A stretch of DNA of 35,185 bases from Clostridiales bacterium (GTDB lineage Bacteria; Bacillota; Clostridia; Christensenellales; Borkfalkiaceae), in assembly GCA_015055865.1 (NCBI GenBank), contig SVHK01000016.1, positions 1 to 35,185 of the forward strand, in the 5' to 3' direction. Both the position numbers and the translations under genes were made by a program. Below, piece by piece: positions 1 through 9,532 of the stretch. The notes beneath the pieces were generated by a model. The model was not told the DNA's origin. It saw nothing but the letters and a program-made list of their open reading frames with translations, and searched no databases. Numbering within the stretch: the stretch's first letter is position 1; each line of letters begins with the position of its first letter.

Positions 1-1214
1 GATCTACGGGCGTCGACTGCGCAATTTTAATGAACACGCGCACTTGGCAAGCATCGGGACATCTCGGCGGTTTCTCCGACCCCTTGATGGACTGTAAGTC
101 CTGCAAAGCCCGTCATCGCGCCGACAATCTCGTTGAAAATTACGTGGAAAAGAAAGGACTTGACGTCAAAGTTGAAAGTATGGACAACGACGCGCTTGAA
201 GCTTTCATTACCGAACATAAAATCGTTTGCCCTATCTGTGGCAATTCCGATTTCACGTCTATCCGTAAATTCAACCTTATGTTCAAGACTTTCCAAGGCG
301 TTACCGAAGACTCCGCAAATACCGTATATCTTCGTCCCGAAACGGCACAAGGTATTTTCGTAAACTTTGCAAACGTACAACGCTCCACCCGTATGCGCGT
401 GCCTTTCGGTATTGGTCAAATCGGTAAATCTTTCCGTAACGAAATCACGCCCGGCAACTTCACTTTCCGTACCCGTGAATTTGAACAAATGGAACTTGAA
501 TTTTTCTGCAAACCCGGTACCGACCTTGAATGGTTTGCCTATTGGAAAGATTTTTGTCGCGACTGGCTTTTATCGCTTGGCATGAAAGCGGAAAATTTAC
601 ATCTTCGCGACCACTCTCCCGAAGAACTTTGTTTCTATTCTAAGGCTACGACCGACTTCGAATACAAATTCGCATTCGGTTGGGGAGAACTTTGGGGGAT
701 TGCCGATAGAACGGATTACGACTTGTCGCAACACGCGAAAGAATGCGGTAAACCCATCGATTACGTTGACCCCGTCACCAACGAACGCTACGTTCCCTAC
801 GTTATCGAACCGTCGCTCGGCGCAGACCGCGTAGTACTTGCGTTCCTTACCGACGCCTACGACGAAGAAATCGTTGACGCGGAAAAGAACGACGTACGTA
901 CCGTGCTTCGCTTACACCCCGCGCTTGCGCCTTATAAATGCGCCGTATTGCCTTTGCAAAAAAATCTCGGCGAAAAAGCAGACGAAGTTTACGCGAAAAT
1001 GATGAAAAAGTTCCCTACGACCTACGACGTTACCGGTTCTATCGGTAAGCGCTATCGCCGTCAAGACGAAATCGGTACGCCTTATTGCGTAACTATCGAC
1101 TTCCAAACGCTCGAAGACGAAACGGTTACCGTACGCGACCGTGACACGATGGAACAAATCCGTCTTCCCATCGACGAAGCGATTAAATATATCCAAGAAA
1201 AAATCGAATTTTAA
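1..1214 (+). CDS. glyS: Glycyl-tRNA synthetase, dimeric type (5' end cut by window)
   Basis: Class II synthetase that charges tRNA-Gly in the cytoplasm. The reading frame is open from base 3, and the residues before the first ATG (GVDCAIL at 12-32) belong to the family, so the gene starts outside the window; roughly 60 N-terminal residues are missing from a usual length near 460. Visible: the family sequence [16 protein letters not shown], two CxxC pairs (CKSC and CPIC), motif 2 around [19 protein letters not shown] with the class II arginine, motif 3 around [13 protein letters not shown], and a C-terminal anticodon-binding domain beginning near [11 protein letters not shown]. This is the single-chain alpha2 type, not the alpha2beta2 GlyQ/GlyS type. 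A strong hairpin terminator follows 24 bases after the stop. Confidence 0.96.
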   Translation, partial: STGVDCAILMNTRTWQASGHLGGFSDPLMDCKSCKARHRADNLVENYVEKKGLDVKVESMDNDALEAFITEHKIVCPICGNSDFTSIRKFNLMFKTFQGVTEDSANTVYLRPETAQGIFVNFANVQRSTRMRVPFGIGQIGKSFRNEITPGNFTFRTREFEQMELEFFCKPGTDLEWFAYWKDFCRDWLLSLGMKAENLHLRDHSPEELCFYSKATTDFEYKFAFGWGELWGIADRTDYDLSQHAKECGKPIDYVDPVTNERYVPYVIEPSLGADRVVLAFLTDAYDEEIVDAEKNDVRTVLRLHPALAPYKCAVLPLQKNLGEKADEVYAKMMKKFPTTYDVTGSIGKRYRRQDEIGTPYCVTIDFQTLEDETVTVRDRDTMEQIRLPIDEAIKYIQEKIEF

Positions 1215-1237
1215 TTAAAAATTATGCTTATACGCGA

Positions 1238-1277
1238 ACACGGGTGGCTCGTTTGCCACCCGTGTGTTTTTTATTTT
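1238..1277 (+). terminator. Rho-independent terminator after glyS
   Basis: Perfect 11-bp stem (ACACGGGTGGC at 1238-1248 with GCCACCCGTGT at 1255-1265), 6-nt loop, then GTTTTTTATTTTT. The U-tract is on the plus strand only, so it serves glyS; the convergent mreB-like gene ends 22 bases further on. Confidence 0.93.
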
Positions 1278-1298
1278 TAATAGTTCAAGAGCCTTCTA

Positions 1299-2312
1299 TC
1301 AATATTCAAAGCTCGGTCTTTTTTCGATTCGTCCCAATAATTTCGCATCTCTTGCAACGACGCCACCGCCTGACACAACCGCAAACTGCGGTTCTTCGCA
1401 AACGTGTACGCGCATTTCCAAACGTTTGGAAATATATTCGGGAACGTAAGAAAGCTTTGCAACTCCGCCCGAAAGACAAACGCCGTTTTTATTAACCGCC
1501 GCCGCCACTTCCGCCGGTAATTTATTCAAAACCAACGACGCGTACTCCAAAATTTTATCGATATATATGCGGATACAATCGGAAATTTCGCCTGCTTGTA
1601 CGGATACGGATGCAGGTCTAAAAGTCGTAACCGAACCGCCTTCCGCAACCGTTGAACCACGCGCGTTGGGAGAAAGCGAACCAATTTCGTTTTTAATTCT
1701 CTCCGCCGTCAGCGCACCGATATTCAACCCCATAGCGTTCGACATTTTATCTATTATATTCGCATCCATATTATTTCCGCCAACGTTCATAGAAAGTCCG
1801 GCAATAATTCCGCCAAGCGACAAAACGGCCGCGTTCGTCACACCACCACCTATATCAATACAAAATACGGGATTCGCTTCGCTCAATACCAAATCCGAAC
1901 CAAGCGCAGAAAGAAAAGGCGTTTCCACGAACGACACTTTCTTTAATCCGCACTCTTCAGCAAGCGATAAATAATCTTCAAGAAACTCGTCCGAAGCACC
2001 GCAAGGCACGGAAAAAACGACTTGCGCTCTTTTCAACGCAGAAAAACGAACGCCTACTTTATTCAAAAATGCTTTTAACATTACGGAAGCAAGTTGTCCG
2101 TCCACGATTTCACCTTCGTAAACGGGAAATACGATACTTGTAAACTCCGCCGTCTTACCAACGAGTTTTTTCGCGTCTTTTCCCACCGCTTTAATTTCTC
2201 TATCCGCGTTAATAGCAACACAGGACGGCTCTGCAAGTACGATACCGTTTCCTGCGTCCGCCCGATATATTTTTGTCATTGACGAACCTAAATCAATCGC
2301 TAACTTAATCAT
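1299..2312 (-). CDS. mreB: MreB-like bacterial actin
   Basis: Actin/HSP70-fold ATPase of the MreB family, expected to polymerise under the membrane and guide cell-wall synthesis. It keeps the family order: phosphate-1 loop IDLGSS near residue 6, the EPSCVAI segment, phosphate-2 CIDIGGGVTNAAVLSLGGI followed by VGGNNMD, and the adenosine-site region CLSGGVAKL. 337 residues, the usual MreB length. The ATG at 2312 has AAAGGAG 7 bases upstream; a TTG two codons earlier lies too close to that site. The start overlaps the maf stop by 8 bases, suggesting translational coupling. Gene order maf-mreB supports the call. The sequence is diverged (DLGSS instead of the common DLGTA) and mreC/mreD are absent, so it may be an MreB paralogue. 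Confidence 0.82.
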   Translation of the reverse strand: MIKLAIDLGSSMTKIYRADAGNGIVLAEPSCVAINADREIKAVGKDAKKLVGKTAEFTSIVFPVYEGEIVDGQLASVMLKAFLNKVGVRFSALKRAQVVFSVPCGASDEFLEDYLSLAEECGLKKVSFVETPFLSALGSDLVLSEANPVFCIDIGGGVTNAAVLSLGGIIAGLSMNVGGNNMDANIIDKMSNAMGLNIGALTAERIKNEIGSLSPNARGSTVAEGGSVTTFRPASVSVQAGEISDCIRIYIDKILEYASLVLNKLPAEVAAAVNKNGVCLSGGVAKLSYVPEYISKRLEMRVHVCEEPQFAVVSGGGVVARDAKLLGRIEKRPSFEY

Positions 2313-2883
2313 TCGCAATCTCCTTTAATATCTTCGTGTACTTCTTTTTACAAAGCTCTATCGGCAATCCCACGACGTTCGAATAGCTCCCTTTAATCTT
2401 TTTCACAAGTCCGCCGTCTTGAATCCCGTAAGCGCCAGCCTTATCCATTGGCGAACCGCTTTTTACGTAATCTTTTATCCATTCGTCCGATAATTCGTTA
2501 AAATACACTTTCGTAACGCCAACGCCCGTTACGCTTTTATCTATCCCGTTTACGCAATAACGGAAACATACGCCCGTGTAAACGTAATGAGCGCGACAAG
2601 AAAGTTTTTTCAGCATTTCAAACGCGTCTTTTTCGTCTTTAGGTTTTCCGAGTATTTTTTTACCGATAGCAACGACCGTATCCGCGCCAAGCACGATTCT
2701 ATCGCCGTCGCCTTGTAAAAATACTTCGTTCGCTTTTTGTTCCGCCAATTCTTTCACTAGTTTTTTAGGGGAAACTGCGGTTTGTTTTTCTTCGCCATTC
2801 GCCGGTAAAACGACGAAATCTTGAACGATCTCCTTTAAAAGCTCCTTTCTTCTCGGCGATGCGCTCGCCAAAATAAATTTCAT
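2305..2883 (-). CDS. maf: Maf-family nucleoside triphosphate pyrophosphatase
   Basis: Cytoplasmic house-cleaning enzyme that hydrolyses non-canonical or excess NTPs (dTTP/UTP type in most Firmicutes) to NMP and pyrophosphate. The N-terminal LASASPRRKELL signature is at residues 5-16, followed by the family landmarks LGADTVVAIGKKILGKP, YVYTGVC and MDKAGAYGIQDGG. 192 residues, normal for the family. The ATG at 2883 is preceded by GGAG at 8 bases; an in-frame extension upstream lacks a ribosome site. It sits 113 bases after ppx and overlaps the mreB-like start. Substrate preference cannot be fixed by eye. Confidence 0.93.
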   Translation of the reverse strand: MKFILASASPRRKELLKEIVQDFVVLPANGEEKQTAVSPKKLVKELAEQKANEVFLQGDGDRIVLGADTVVAIGKKILGKPKDEKDAFEMLKKLSCRAHYVYTGVCFRYCVNGIDKSVTGVGVTKVYFNELSDEWIKDYVKSGSPMDKAGAYGIQDGGLVKKIKGSYSNVVGLPIELCKKKYTKILKEIAND

Positions 2884-2959
2884 ATCATTTACTCCGTTCA
2901 ACGCGTACCTGCCCCACGCCTTTAAAAAGCTTAAAACAAATACGCGAATAAAAAGTAGA

Positions 2960-2988
2960 AAAGCCACCGATTAAAAACAAGTGGCTTT
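2960..2988 (-). terminator. Hairpin between ppx and maf, possible weak terminator
   Basis: 8-bp perfect stem AAAGCCAC/GTGGCTTT with a 13-nt loop, starting 8 bases after the ppx stop on the minus strand and followed by TTCTACTTTTT. The U-tract is interrupted, so it may only attenuate read-through into maf. Confidence 0.45.
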
Positions 2989-2995
2989 ACCTTTT

Positions 2996-4507
2996 TTAAA
3001 GAATCTCAAGATTTTTTCTAAACGCCTTTTTAAATTCCGCGTTTGCCGTTGAAGCGTCGTTGATTTCAAGCAACGCGTCCCCCGTTACTTCCGTTTTCAT
3101 AATAACGGAATCGCCGAGCACGTCGCAATTCACACCGGTAACCACCCCTCCGCGACTTCTATCCAAACTCTCCGCTATCCTAAGGAGTACGCCGAGTTTT
3201 TTAACTGCGTCAAGGTCTTCTTCCGTCACAATATCCTTATATTTCGCCCATTCTGCCATCGGCACGTCTTCTTTCTTGTGACAACAAGCAACGAACGCGG
3301 CAAGCACGATTTCCCGATGCGTCGCGCCGTAAATGGACGCATTTAAAATCATATACCAACTGTGTTTTTGATGGTTATAATATTTCACTCTCTTACCGCA
3401 ATCGTGCAAGCTCGCCGCTATTTTAAGTACCTTCAAATATTGTCGTGAAAACTTATGCAACACGCGCAGTTGTTTAAAAAGTTGAACGGACAACTGAACG
3501 ACGCGTTCAACGTGCGTCTTATCGCAATCGTAATATTTAATAAGTGTTTCAAGACTATAAGTAAGTACGTCTGAAACGGGTTTTTCCAAAGTCAAAGGCA
3601 ACGCTTGATTGAAAAGCAACCCTTCGCGAAGTCCGTTCCCGCCGACTACGAAGTTTTGAACGTTCATATACGACACGAACGAATTAATAATCGCCATTGC
3701 CGCAGGCATTATATCCGCTCTTGACGGCGAAAGCCCCTTTATCTTCTTACGCTTGTCCACGTCCAAAACGCGAATTTTTTCGTAAACGTCCTTAAATCCG
3801 TCCACACCTAAACGGTAATTATGCACGATATCAAGCGGATATTTTTGAATAAGCTTATTAATTTTAAACAAGTTTCTAAACGAACCGCCGACGCCTATCA
3901 TCTGAGTTTCAGGGTCAACTTCTTTAAGCCATTCTACTTTTTTAAGTTGTTCAGTGAAGAACGTTTCAATTTGTTTCGTAGATTCTTCCGGCGTAGCTCC
4001 ATTAGCGAATAAATCCGTAAGCGTTACCGCGCCAAACGGCAACGACGCATAGTTTAATAAATTTCTTCTATTATAGTAAACGATTTTCGTGCTACCACCA
4101 CCGATTTCGAGAATAATACCTTTGGGAATATCCATCGTATTGATGACGCCACGATAAACCAAAATCGCTTCTTCCGCTTCGGATAAAACCCGAATTTTGA
4201 TATTACAAGACGCTTGAATTTCGTCCAAGAAAGAACGTTGATTCTTCGCGCGACGCACCGCCGCCGTACCCACGGCAATAATTCTATCAACCGAGTTCGC
4301 CTCGCAAAGCCTTTTAAACATTTTAAGCGTTTTTATCGTTTCCGCAACTCTCTGCGGTTTTAAAAAACCGTCCCTGTCCATATCTTGACCGAGTCTTACA
4401 CTTTCTTTCATTTCGTCTATTACCATGTAATGTCCGTCCGAAAACAATTCAGCTATCACAAGACGGGCGGTGTTAGACCCTAAATCGATAATACCTAATT
4501 TCTCCAC
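2996..4507 (-). CDS. ppx: Ppx/GppA exopolyphosphatase with C-terminal HD domain
   Basis: Actin-fold phosphatase acting on polyphosphate or pppGpp in the cytoplasm. Residues 5-13 hold GIIDLGSNT, followed by ESVRLGQDMD; the second phosphate loop is ILEIGGGSTKIV and the third is VGVGGSFRNLF-like. The C-terminal part carries an HD-type segment, SLHDCGKRVKYYNHQKHSWY, as in two-domain Ppx/GppA proteins of about 500 residues. The start is taken as the GTG at 4507: GGAGAGG lies 8 bases upstream and the conserved N-terminus begins there; a TTG-initiated extension to 4585 has no good ribosome site. First gene of a ppx-maf-mreB transcript. Whether polyphosphate or pppGpp is the substrate is open. Confidence 0.92.
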   Translation of the reverse strand: MEKLGIIDLGSNTARLVIAELFSDGHYMVIDEMKESVRLGQDMDRDGFLKPQRVAETIKTLKMFKRLCEANSVDRIIAVGTAAVRRAKNQRSFLDEIQASCNIKIRVLSEAEEAILVYRGVINTMDIPKGIILEIGGGSTKIVYYNRRNLLNYASLPFGAVTLTDLFANGATPEESTKQIETFFTEQLKKVEWLKEVDPETQMIGVGGSFRNLFKINKLIQKYPLDIVHNYRLGVDGFKDVYEKIRVLDVDKRKKIKGLSPSRADIMPAAMAIINSFVSYMNVQNFVVGGNGLREGLLFNQALPLTLEKPVSDVLTYSLETLIKYYDCDKTHVERVVQLSVQLFKQLRVLHKFSRQYLKVLKIAASLHDCGKRVKYYNHQKHSWYMILNASIYGATHREIVLAAFVACCHKKEDVPMAEWAKYKDIVTEEDLDAVKKLGVLLRIAESLDRSRGGVVTGVNCDVLGDSVIMKTEVTGDALLEINDASTANAEFKKAFRKNLEIL

Positions 4508-4648
4508 TTCACAAACCTCTCCACGCCACGAACGCGACGTTATTTTTCTTGGGTAACGGCCTTTTTTCGTCAATCGACGAATCAACTTTTCAACTTTAAT
4601 TCTCTATAATTAATAAGCCTAAATTACCTTAAACAAATATTTTCCCAT

Positions 4649-4677
4649 AGTTTACCATATAAAATGCGTTTTGTAAA
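4649..4677 (-). promoter_or_regulatory. Candidate sigma-A promoter for ppx
   Basis: Minus strand: TTTACA (4672-4677), 17-bp spacer, TAAACT (4649-4654). Only four of six bases match in the -10. The rest of the gene-free stretch 4508-4949 is AT-rich and otherwise holds the hairpin at 4779-4819 and a weaker inverted repeat near 4867-4900. Confidence 0.4.
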
Positions 4678-4778
4678 TACCCTTTTTGAAAATTTTTTGC
4701 ATTTTTTTTAAAATTACTTATTTTTGCCAAAAACCACGCCCTATTTTCGTACAATTTGTTAAAAATTTTCATTCACGC

Positions 4779-4819
4779 AAACAAAAGCGGAGCGTTCTTT
4801 CTATTCTCCGCTTTTGTTT
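4779..4819 (-). terminator. Terminator of the TauE/SafE pair
   Basis: Perfect 14-bp stem (AAACAAAAGCGGAG with CTCCGCTTTTGTTT) and a 13-nt loop, downstream of the minus-strand gene ending at 4950. The U-rich tail is present in both directions. Confidence 0.7.
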
Positions 4820-4949
4820 ATTGACGAATACGTAAATTTTTAACCGTTATTTTTTTATTTCTCTTATAGAGAACTAAATTTTTGAGATTTAAAAATTCTC
4901 TAATTCAACGATATTTTAAATTTTTTAAACGGTGTTTTTTTGTAAAAAA

Positions 4950-5330
4950 TTAACAAAATTTTTCTTTTTCCCGTTTTAAACTTTTAAAAGCGGTAAAACT
5001 CGCTAAAAACAGCAAAAATACCCCAAACCCACGCCGTAAAATATCCGACGGCAAAAAAACGATTAACAGACTGCCTATCGCAGACAAAACCACCGCAGGC
5101 GCAATCAACCAACTTATCCCCTTCTTTTCAAGAAGACCGTTTTTCGCGTGCATTTTTAACGCGCCTGCGCTCATCGGCAAAAAGGCGAATAAATTTGCCG
5201 CTTGCGCGATTTTTTGCTCCACTCCGCCAAGCAATACGAGCAAGGGAATGGTAATCGTTCCTCCCCCCATACCCATTCCGGCAGGAATACCGCCGACAAA
5301 ACCTAAAATTAGATAAATATAAAAACTCAT
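4950..5330 (-). CDS. Half-size TauE/SafE (TSUP) membrane protein, second of a pair
   Basis: About 126 residues, nearly all hydrophobic, with four predicted membrane spans. The glycine-rich repeat GFVGGIPAGMGMGGGTITIP near the N-terminus is the hallmark of the TSUP (TauE/SafE, DUF81) family of anion or organosulfur exporters and of each of its two internal repeats. Full-length family members are about 250 residues with two such repeats, so this is one half. It starts 20 bases after the first half ends. The ATG at 5330 has AAGGGAG very close upstream, so the start is less certain; a TTG extension to 5369 is possible. The pair probably forms a heterodimer; substrate unknown. Confidence 0.8.
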   Translation of the reverse strand: MSFYIYLILGFVGGIPAGMGMGGGTITIPLLVLLGGVEQKIAQAANLFAFLPMSAGALKMHAKNGLLEKKGISWLIAPAVVLSAIGSLLIVFLPSDILRRGFGVFLLFLASFTAFKSLKREKEKFC

Positions 5331-5350
5331 ACTCCCTTTTCCCCGTTTTT

Positions 5351-5722
5351 CTATGCAAAAATCAACCAAAGTCCAGCGAACGCTTGCAATACGGCAAACA
5401 CCAACGACAGTATTTTTTCGGGTAAAAATTTTAAAATTTTAGCGCCCAATATCCCCCCTGTGGTTACGCCGATTGCCGTCGGAATCAACACGGAAAAATC
5501 CGCATAACCGCGCAACGCGTAAAAGAAAAAAGAAAACGCGGAAACGGGCAAAATGACCAAGATTGCCGTCGCGTGAGCGCGCTGTCCTTTTAGCCCCGTT
5601 TGTTCGAGTAAAGGTACGGCGAGCATACCCCCTCCACCCCCGAAAAGTCCGTTTGCAACCCCAACCGCACCACCGCAAAGTATCCGTTTAAAATTGTTTC
5701 TAATTTTTTCAAAAAATCTCAT
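5351..5722 (-). CDS. Half-size TauE/SafE (TSUP) membrane protein, first of a pair
   Basis: 123 residues from the ATG at 5722, which has GGTGGAG just upstream. Longer in-frame starts (ATG at 5803, TTG at 5848) lack ribosome sites and would add a charged non-family leader. The glycine-rich TSUP signature GGAVGVANGLFGGGGGMLAVP lies near residue 15, then a stretch typical of the N-terminal TSUP repeat (ending QRAHATAILVILPVSAFSFF) and two more spans. With the following gene it reconstitutes a normal two-repeat transporter split over two proteins. The substrate (sulfite, sulfoacetate or other small anion) cannot be told. Confidence 0.82.
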   Translation of the reverse strand: MRFFEKIRNNFKRILCGGAVGVANGLFGGGGGMLAVPLLEQTGLKGQRAHATAILVILPVSAFSFFFYALRGYADFSVLIPTAIGVTTGGILGAKILKFLPEKILSLVFAVLQAFAGLWLIFA

Positions 5723-5841
5723 TTTTCTCCACCGACCCGAAATCAAGCCGAAAATATCCGTCCTTTTTAGTTTTTCACAAATATTTTGCGTAATTTTTTT
5801 CATTTTATCGAACTTTTTCTTAATTTTTAAGGCGTAAACGC

Positions 5842-5870
5842 TTGCCAATAAATTGATTTTATATTAAAAT
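5842..5870 (+). promoter_or_regulatory. Promoter of the large surface protein
   Basis: TTGCCA (5842-5847), exact 17-bp spacer, TAAAAT (5865-5870). A leader of about 100 nt follows and contains a small hairpin (TTAACGAGAAA with TTTCGTTAA, about 5907-5935). Confidence 0.6.
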
Positions 5871-5977
5871 AATATAGCATAGCGTTTTTATGATACGAAC
5901 GCCCTTTAACGAGAAAGGTCTTACCGATTTCGTTAACAAAGGAAAAACGGCAAAACAATAAACCAGAAGGTGGTTAT

Positions 5978-8900
5978 ATGACGAATAATTCTAAACAACG
6001 CAAAAAACAACTTCTTGCCCTTTTCTTATCGGCAATGATGACGACTTCGTTCACGGTAGCGCTCGCGTCTTGTACGGAAGACGAAACGACGGACTCAACC
6101 GAAGAAGAAGAAACGCTCGATACGTCCGCTGAAAAAGATAGCGCAAGACTTACCAACGGTAGCTTTGAATACTTCGACGATAACGACGGTAAAAAGCTCA
6201 TCATCACTTCCCCTGGCAGTTGGTCTCGTTCCAACGCGGCGGGCGGTTCGACCTCTAAGGCGGCAAGCGGTATCGTCAACACGGCGACGAGCGCTTGGAA
6301 AAACCTTACGACGGCGTCCGGCGAAACGTACGATAGCGTAGATACTGCGAAAGCAAATTGGGATAAGCTTACCGCTTTCGATAAATTACACTTCTACGAA
6401 GAACAAGAAGACGAAGACGAACTTGATTTCTATGAAAATTATAACATCGACGTAGACGACGTTCCCACCTGCGAAAACCCTCGCACGCACTACTACGACG
6501 CGACGGACGCAACGACGGAAGAAAAAGCGAACGTTTTGATGATTCATAACGATTACAACGTTTCCGGTAAATACGGTACGGCGCAAAGATTTACTTCGTC
6601 TACGACCATTACCGTTCAATCGGGCACGTACGCGGAACTTTCCGTTTGGGTAAAAACGTCCGACCTTAAGTTCGGTTCTAAAGAACAAGACGTTATCGCG
6701 GACCGTGGTGCGTACATTGACATCACCCAAACGGTTGGCTCGACGACGCTCGACAAGTTGCAAGTTAAGAATATCAACACCGAGCTCCAAAACCCCAACG
6801 GCGACAACAACGGTTGGGTTCAATACACCTTCTATTTGCAAGGTTGCTCGTACGCAACGAGTACGTTCAAAGTAGAGCTTGGTTTGGGACAAGCGAAAGT
6901 TTCTTCCAATACTTGGGAATACGTAAGCGGTTACGCATTCTTCGACGACGTTGAATGTAAAATCTACGCTTCGGACTCCGATACCAAAGGTTGGGATAAC
7001 GTAACGAGTGCAGTAGACGTTTCCAATCAATTCGATATGCTCACCGACGCGGACAAGAAAATCGTTAAAGCTGACTTGAACGACGCAACCGCTTTCTCGA
7101 TGGATATGGACAAAACGGATACCCCCTTCGAAAACTATAACGTTATCGAAGGCACCAACGTTACGACCGCGCTCACCGAAGAAAAAGCAAACAACGGTAA
7201 AGTTTACGTTTCCGCAACGGACGTAGCCGGTAAGCAAGCTTACTCCGGTTTAACGTTGAAAACGACGAACGATTTTAAAGGCGTCCTTTCCACGAACAAC
7301 TTACCCGATCATCCATTCGTACAAAAAATAGCCGATAAACTTGAAACGCCGGATGCGTTTAACTCTTCGAAGATGATTCTTCTTTTAAGTAGCGAAGGCG
7401 CGGCTTACACGGCAAACGTTAAAGATTTAACTTCTTTTACTGTTAAAGCAAACGAATATTTCGCAATGTCGTTCTTTATTAAAACGTCCGATCTCACCGG
7501 TCATATCGGCGCAGGTGCAACAATCGTCGAAGTAGACGATTTAGGCAACCCCGTCGGTAACGAATCCGCGTTAAGCTCTATCGATACTTCGTCTAACACT
7601 GCAGTTGACGTAGATACGGACGAAGGCAAACAAGAAGACGTTTACAAGGGCTGGCAACAATGCTTCTTCTTCGTTAAAAACGAAACGGACGAAGACAGAT
7701 ATTTCGAAATTAAACTCACCTATGGTTCTACGACGATTATCGGCACGAAAAACTCCGATTACTACGGCGGTTACGCAGCGTTTGCGAATTTTGAAACCCG
7801 TTCGATGAGCGACAAAGAATACGGTTATGCAAGCGACGGCTCTTACGCAAAGAAATTCGTTTTGAAAGGCGCAACGGAAGAAGAAACGGACGGTAAGTTC
7901 TTCGATGAAGCGTCGCAAGTAGGCGGTAACGTTGAAAACGGTATCCAAACGAGCAACGACGAAATCGTAAAAGGTCTTGCTTCCCCCGTTAACTACACGG
8001 GCGTTTACGGCGGTAGCGGTTTCGTAACCGACGACGAAACGAATATCAACCAAAGCTGGTACGCAGAAATCAACGGCAATAAGTTCGCAGGTATTATCAA
8101 TAAAGAAGAACTTGAAAATTGGGACGTAAACGAATACAATACCGCTATCAAGAACGCGGTTGCCGATAAGCTCGGCGATGCAACGCAACCCCTTCTTATC
8201 TATAACAATCAAGCTACTTCCTACGGTTTCCTTGGCAAGAGCCAAACGATAGAAGCAAACACTTACGCAACCGTATCCGTACGCGTTATGGTAAGCGCGG
8301 ACGCGCAAGCGAACGTATACCTTATTGATATGGACGATAAGACGCACAAATCGACGTTGAATTGGTCGAGTGGCGTAACGTATTGGTATGACGACGACGG
8401 CAATATTTGTACTGTTGACCCTACTTCGAAAGACTTCAAAAAGACGGACGTAGCGTTTAAACTTCAATCCAACGGTTTATATCAAGTAAACACCAAATGG
8501 AGCGGATACGCTACTAGTGGCGTGAACGCGAACGACTATTTCGCCAACCTTTCCAACTACGAAAAGGACGAAGTAACGAACGACCTTCTCGTCTCTAAAG
8601 ACGGCGTTTCTTACGATTACAACGAAAAATGGCAAAACGACGGTAACGACGGTATTGCATTCTATTATAAGGACGGCGTTTACTACGCTTATAGCAATTA
8701 CACTACCCCCGTTAAAAATCTTGCCGACGTTACGGGTCTTACCCCCCGCTACGAAGCACAAACGGAAAAAACGCTTGCAACTAAAGTACAAAACACCGAT
8801 GGTAAGTGGGTAACGGTTACCTTCTACATCCACACGGGTAACGTTGCAAAGAACTATCGTTTAGAAGTTTGGAGCGGTACGCGCGAAGGTTACGCAAACC

Positions 8901-9481
8901 CTGCAAACTCGTTCGTAATGTTCGACGCAAGCGGCGCGACGACTTTAACCGCAGAAACGTTCAAATCTCTCGTTGACCTTTCCAAAGAAAGAATTGACGA
9001 CGAAACGCTCGGTGACGATTATAACGGCAACTACGTTGAAGGCGTATATTCTTTCTACGACGCAAAAGACTTCCTTCGTTACGACTCTACGATTGATAAA
9101 AACGAAGTAGGCAATTCTTACGAAAACTACGTTTCTTCCGTTTACGAAGCAGGCACTGCTTATATGACTTATGAAGATAACGTACAACTCATTAAAGCAA
9201 TCTTCGTTGACTTCAACCTTTCCGAACAAACGGTAGAAGCAGACGTCGAAGAAGAAGACGTTGAAGATGAAGAAGAAGAAACAACGACGACAAGCGAAAC
9301 CAATATGTGGTTGCTTATTAGCTCTATCGTAATCGCAGTCGTATTGTTGCTTGCAGTCGTGAGCATCATCGTTCGTAAATTCGTTGAAAAAGCGCGCAGA
9401 AAGAAAGCTCGTTCGACGGTAGTAAAATCATCGACCACTCGCAAAGTAAAAGCGAAAAAACAAAACGTTGACAAGAAATAA
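5978..9481 (+). CDS. Giant lipobox- and TM-anchored surface protein with three beta-sandwich-like modules
   Basis: 1167 residues. The N-terminus is a basic signal peptide ending in LASC with Cys32 as a possible lipidation site, followed by an acidic linker. A single span lies at about 1110-1133 (NMWLLISSIVIAVVLLLAVV), followed by a strongly basic tail, so the bulk is outside the cell. Three related modules are visible: the strand motif S-hydrophobic-V/I-K-T/S at residues 222 (SVWVKTSDL), 498 (SFFIKTSDL) and 767 (SVRVMVSAD), spaced about 270 residues; partner motifs near 281, 559 and 944 (VQYTFYLQG, QQCFFFVKN, VTVTFYIHT); and a closing GYAFFDD-like motif. The third module has about 115 extra residues. 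The pattern resembles carbohydrate-binding jelly rolls (CBM4/9-like), which is inference. AAGGTGG precedes the ATG. It is alone in its transcript. No enzyme motif seen. Confidence 0.8.
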   Translation: MTNNSKQRKKQLLALFLSAMMTTSFTVALASCTEDETTDSTEEEETLDTSAEKDSARLTNGSFEYFDDNDGKKLIITSPGSWSRSNAAGGSTSKAASGIVNTATSAWKNLTTASGETYDSVDTAKANWDKLTAFDKLHFYEEQEDEDELDFYENYNIDVDDVPTCENPRTHYYDATDATTEEKANVLMIHNDYNVSGKYGTAQRFTSSTTITVQSGTYAELSVWVKTSDLKFGSKEQDVIADRGAYIDITQTVGSTTLDKLQVKNINTELQNPNGDNNGWVQYTFYLQGCSYATSTFKVELGLGQAKVSSNTWEYVSGYAFFDDVECKIYASDSDTKGWDNVTSAVDVSNQFDMLTDADKKIVKADLNDATAFSMDMDKTDTPFENYNVIEGTNVTTALTEEKANNGKVYVSATDVAGKQAYSGLTLKTTNDFKGVLSTNNLPDHPFVQKIADKLETPDAFNSSKMILLLSSEGAAYTANVKDLTSFTVKANEYFAMSFFIKTSDLTGHIGAGATIVEVDDLGNPVGNESALSSIDTSSNTAVDVDTDEGKQEDVYKGWQQCFFFVKNETDEDRYFEIKLTYGSTTIIGTKNSDYYGGYAAFANFETRSMSDKEYGYASDGSYAKKFVLKGATEEETDGKFFDEASQVGGNVENGIQTSNDEIVKGLASPVNYTGVYGGSGFVTDDETNINQSWYAEINGNKFAGIINKEELENWDVNEYNTAIKNAVADKLGDATQPLLIYNNQATSYGFLGKSQTIEANTYATVSVRVMVSADAQANVYLIDMDDKTHKSTLNWSSGVTYWYDDDGNICTVDPTSKDFKKTDVAFKLQSNGLYQVNTKWSGYATSGVNANDYFANLSNYEKDEVTNDLLVSKDGVSYDYNEKWQNDGNDGIAFYYKDGVYYAYSNYTTPVKNLADVTGLTPRYEAQTEKTLATKVQNTDGKWVTVTFYIHTGNVAKNYRLEVWSGTREGYANPANSFVMFDASGATTLTAETFKSLVDLSKERIDDETLGDDYNGNYVEGVYSFYDAKDFLRYDSTIDKNEVGNSYENYVSSVYEAGTAYMTYEDNVQLIKAIFVDFNLSEQTVEADVEEEDVEDEEEETTTTSETNMWLLISSIVIAVVLLLAVVSIIVRKFVEKARRKKARSTVVKSSTTRKVKAKKQNVDKK

Positions 9482-9532
9482 TTAACGTTTAATTCGCTCA
9501 ATTTTCGACGAAACGATAAAATCTAATATTGT

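Noticed and set aside
7571-8467. Long antisense frames inside the large surface protein gene (also near 6386-7237)
   Set aside because: They arise from the GAY/AAC-rich codon pattern of the sense gene; no ribosome site and no family resemblance.
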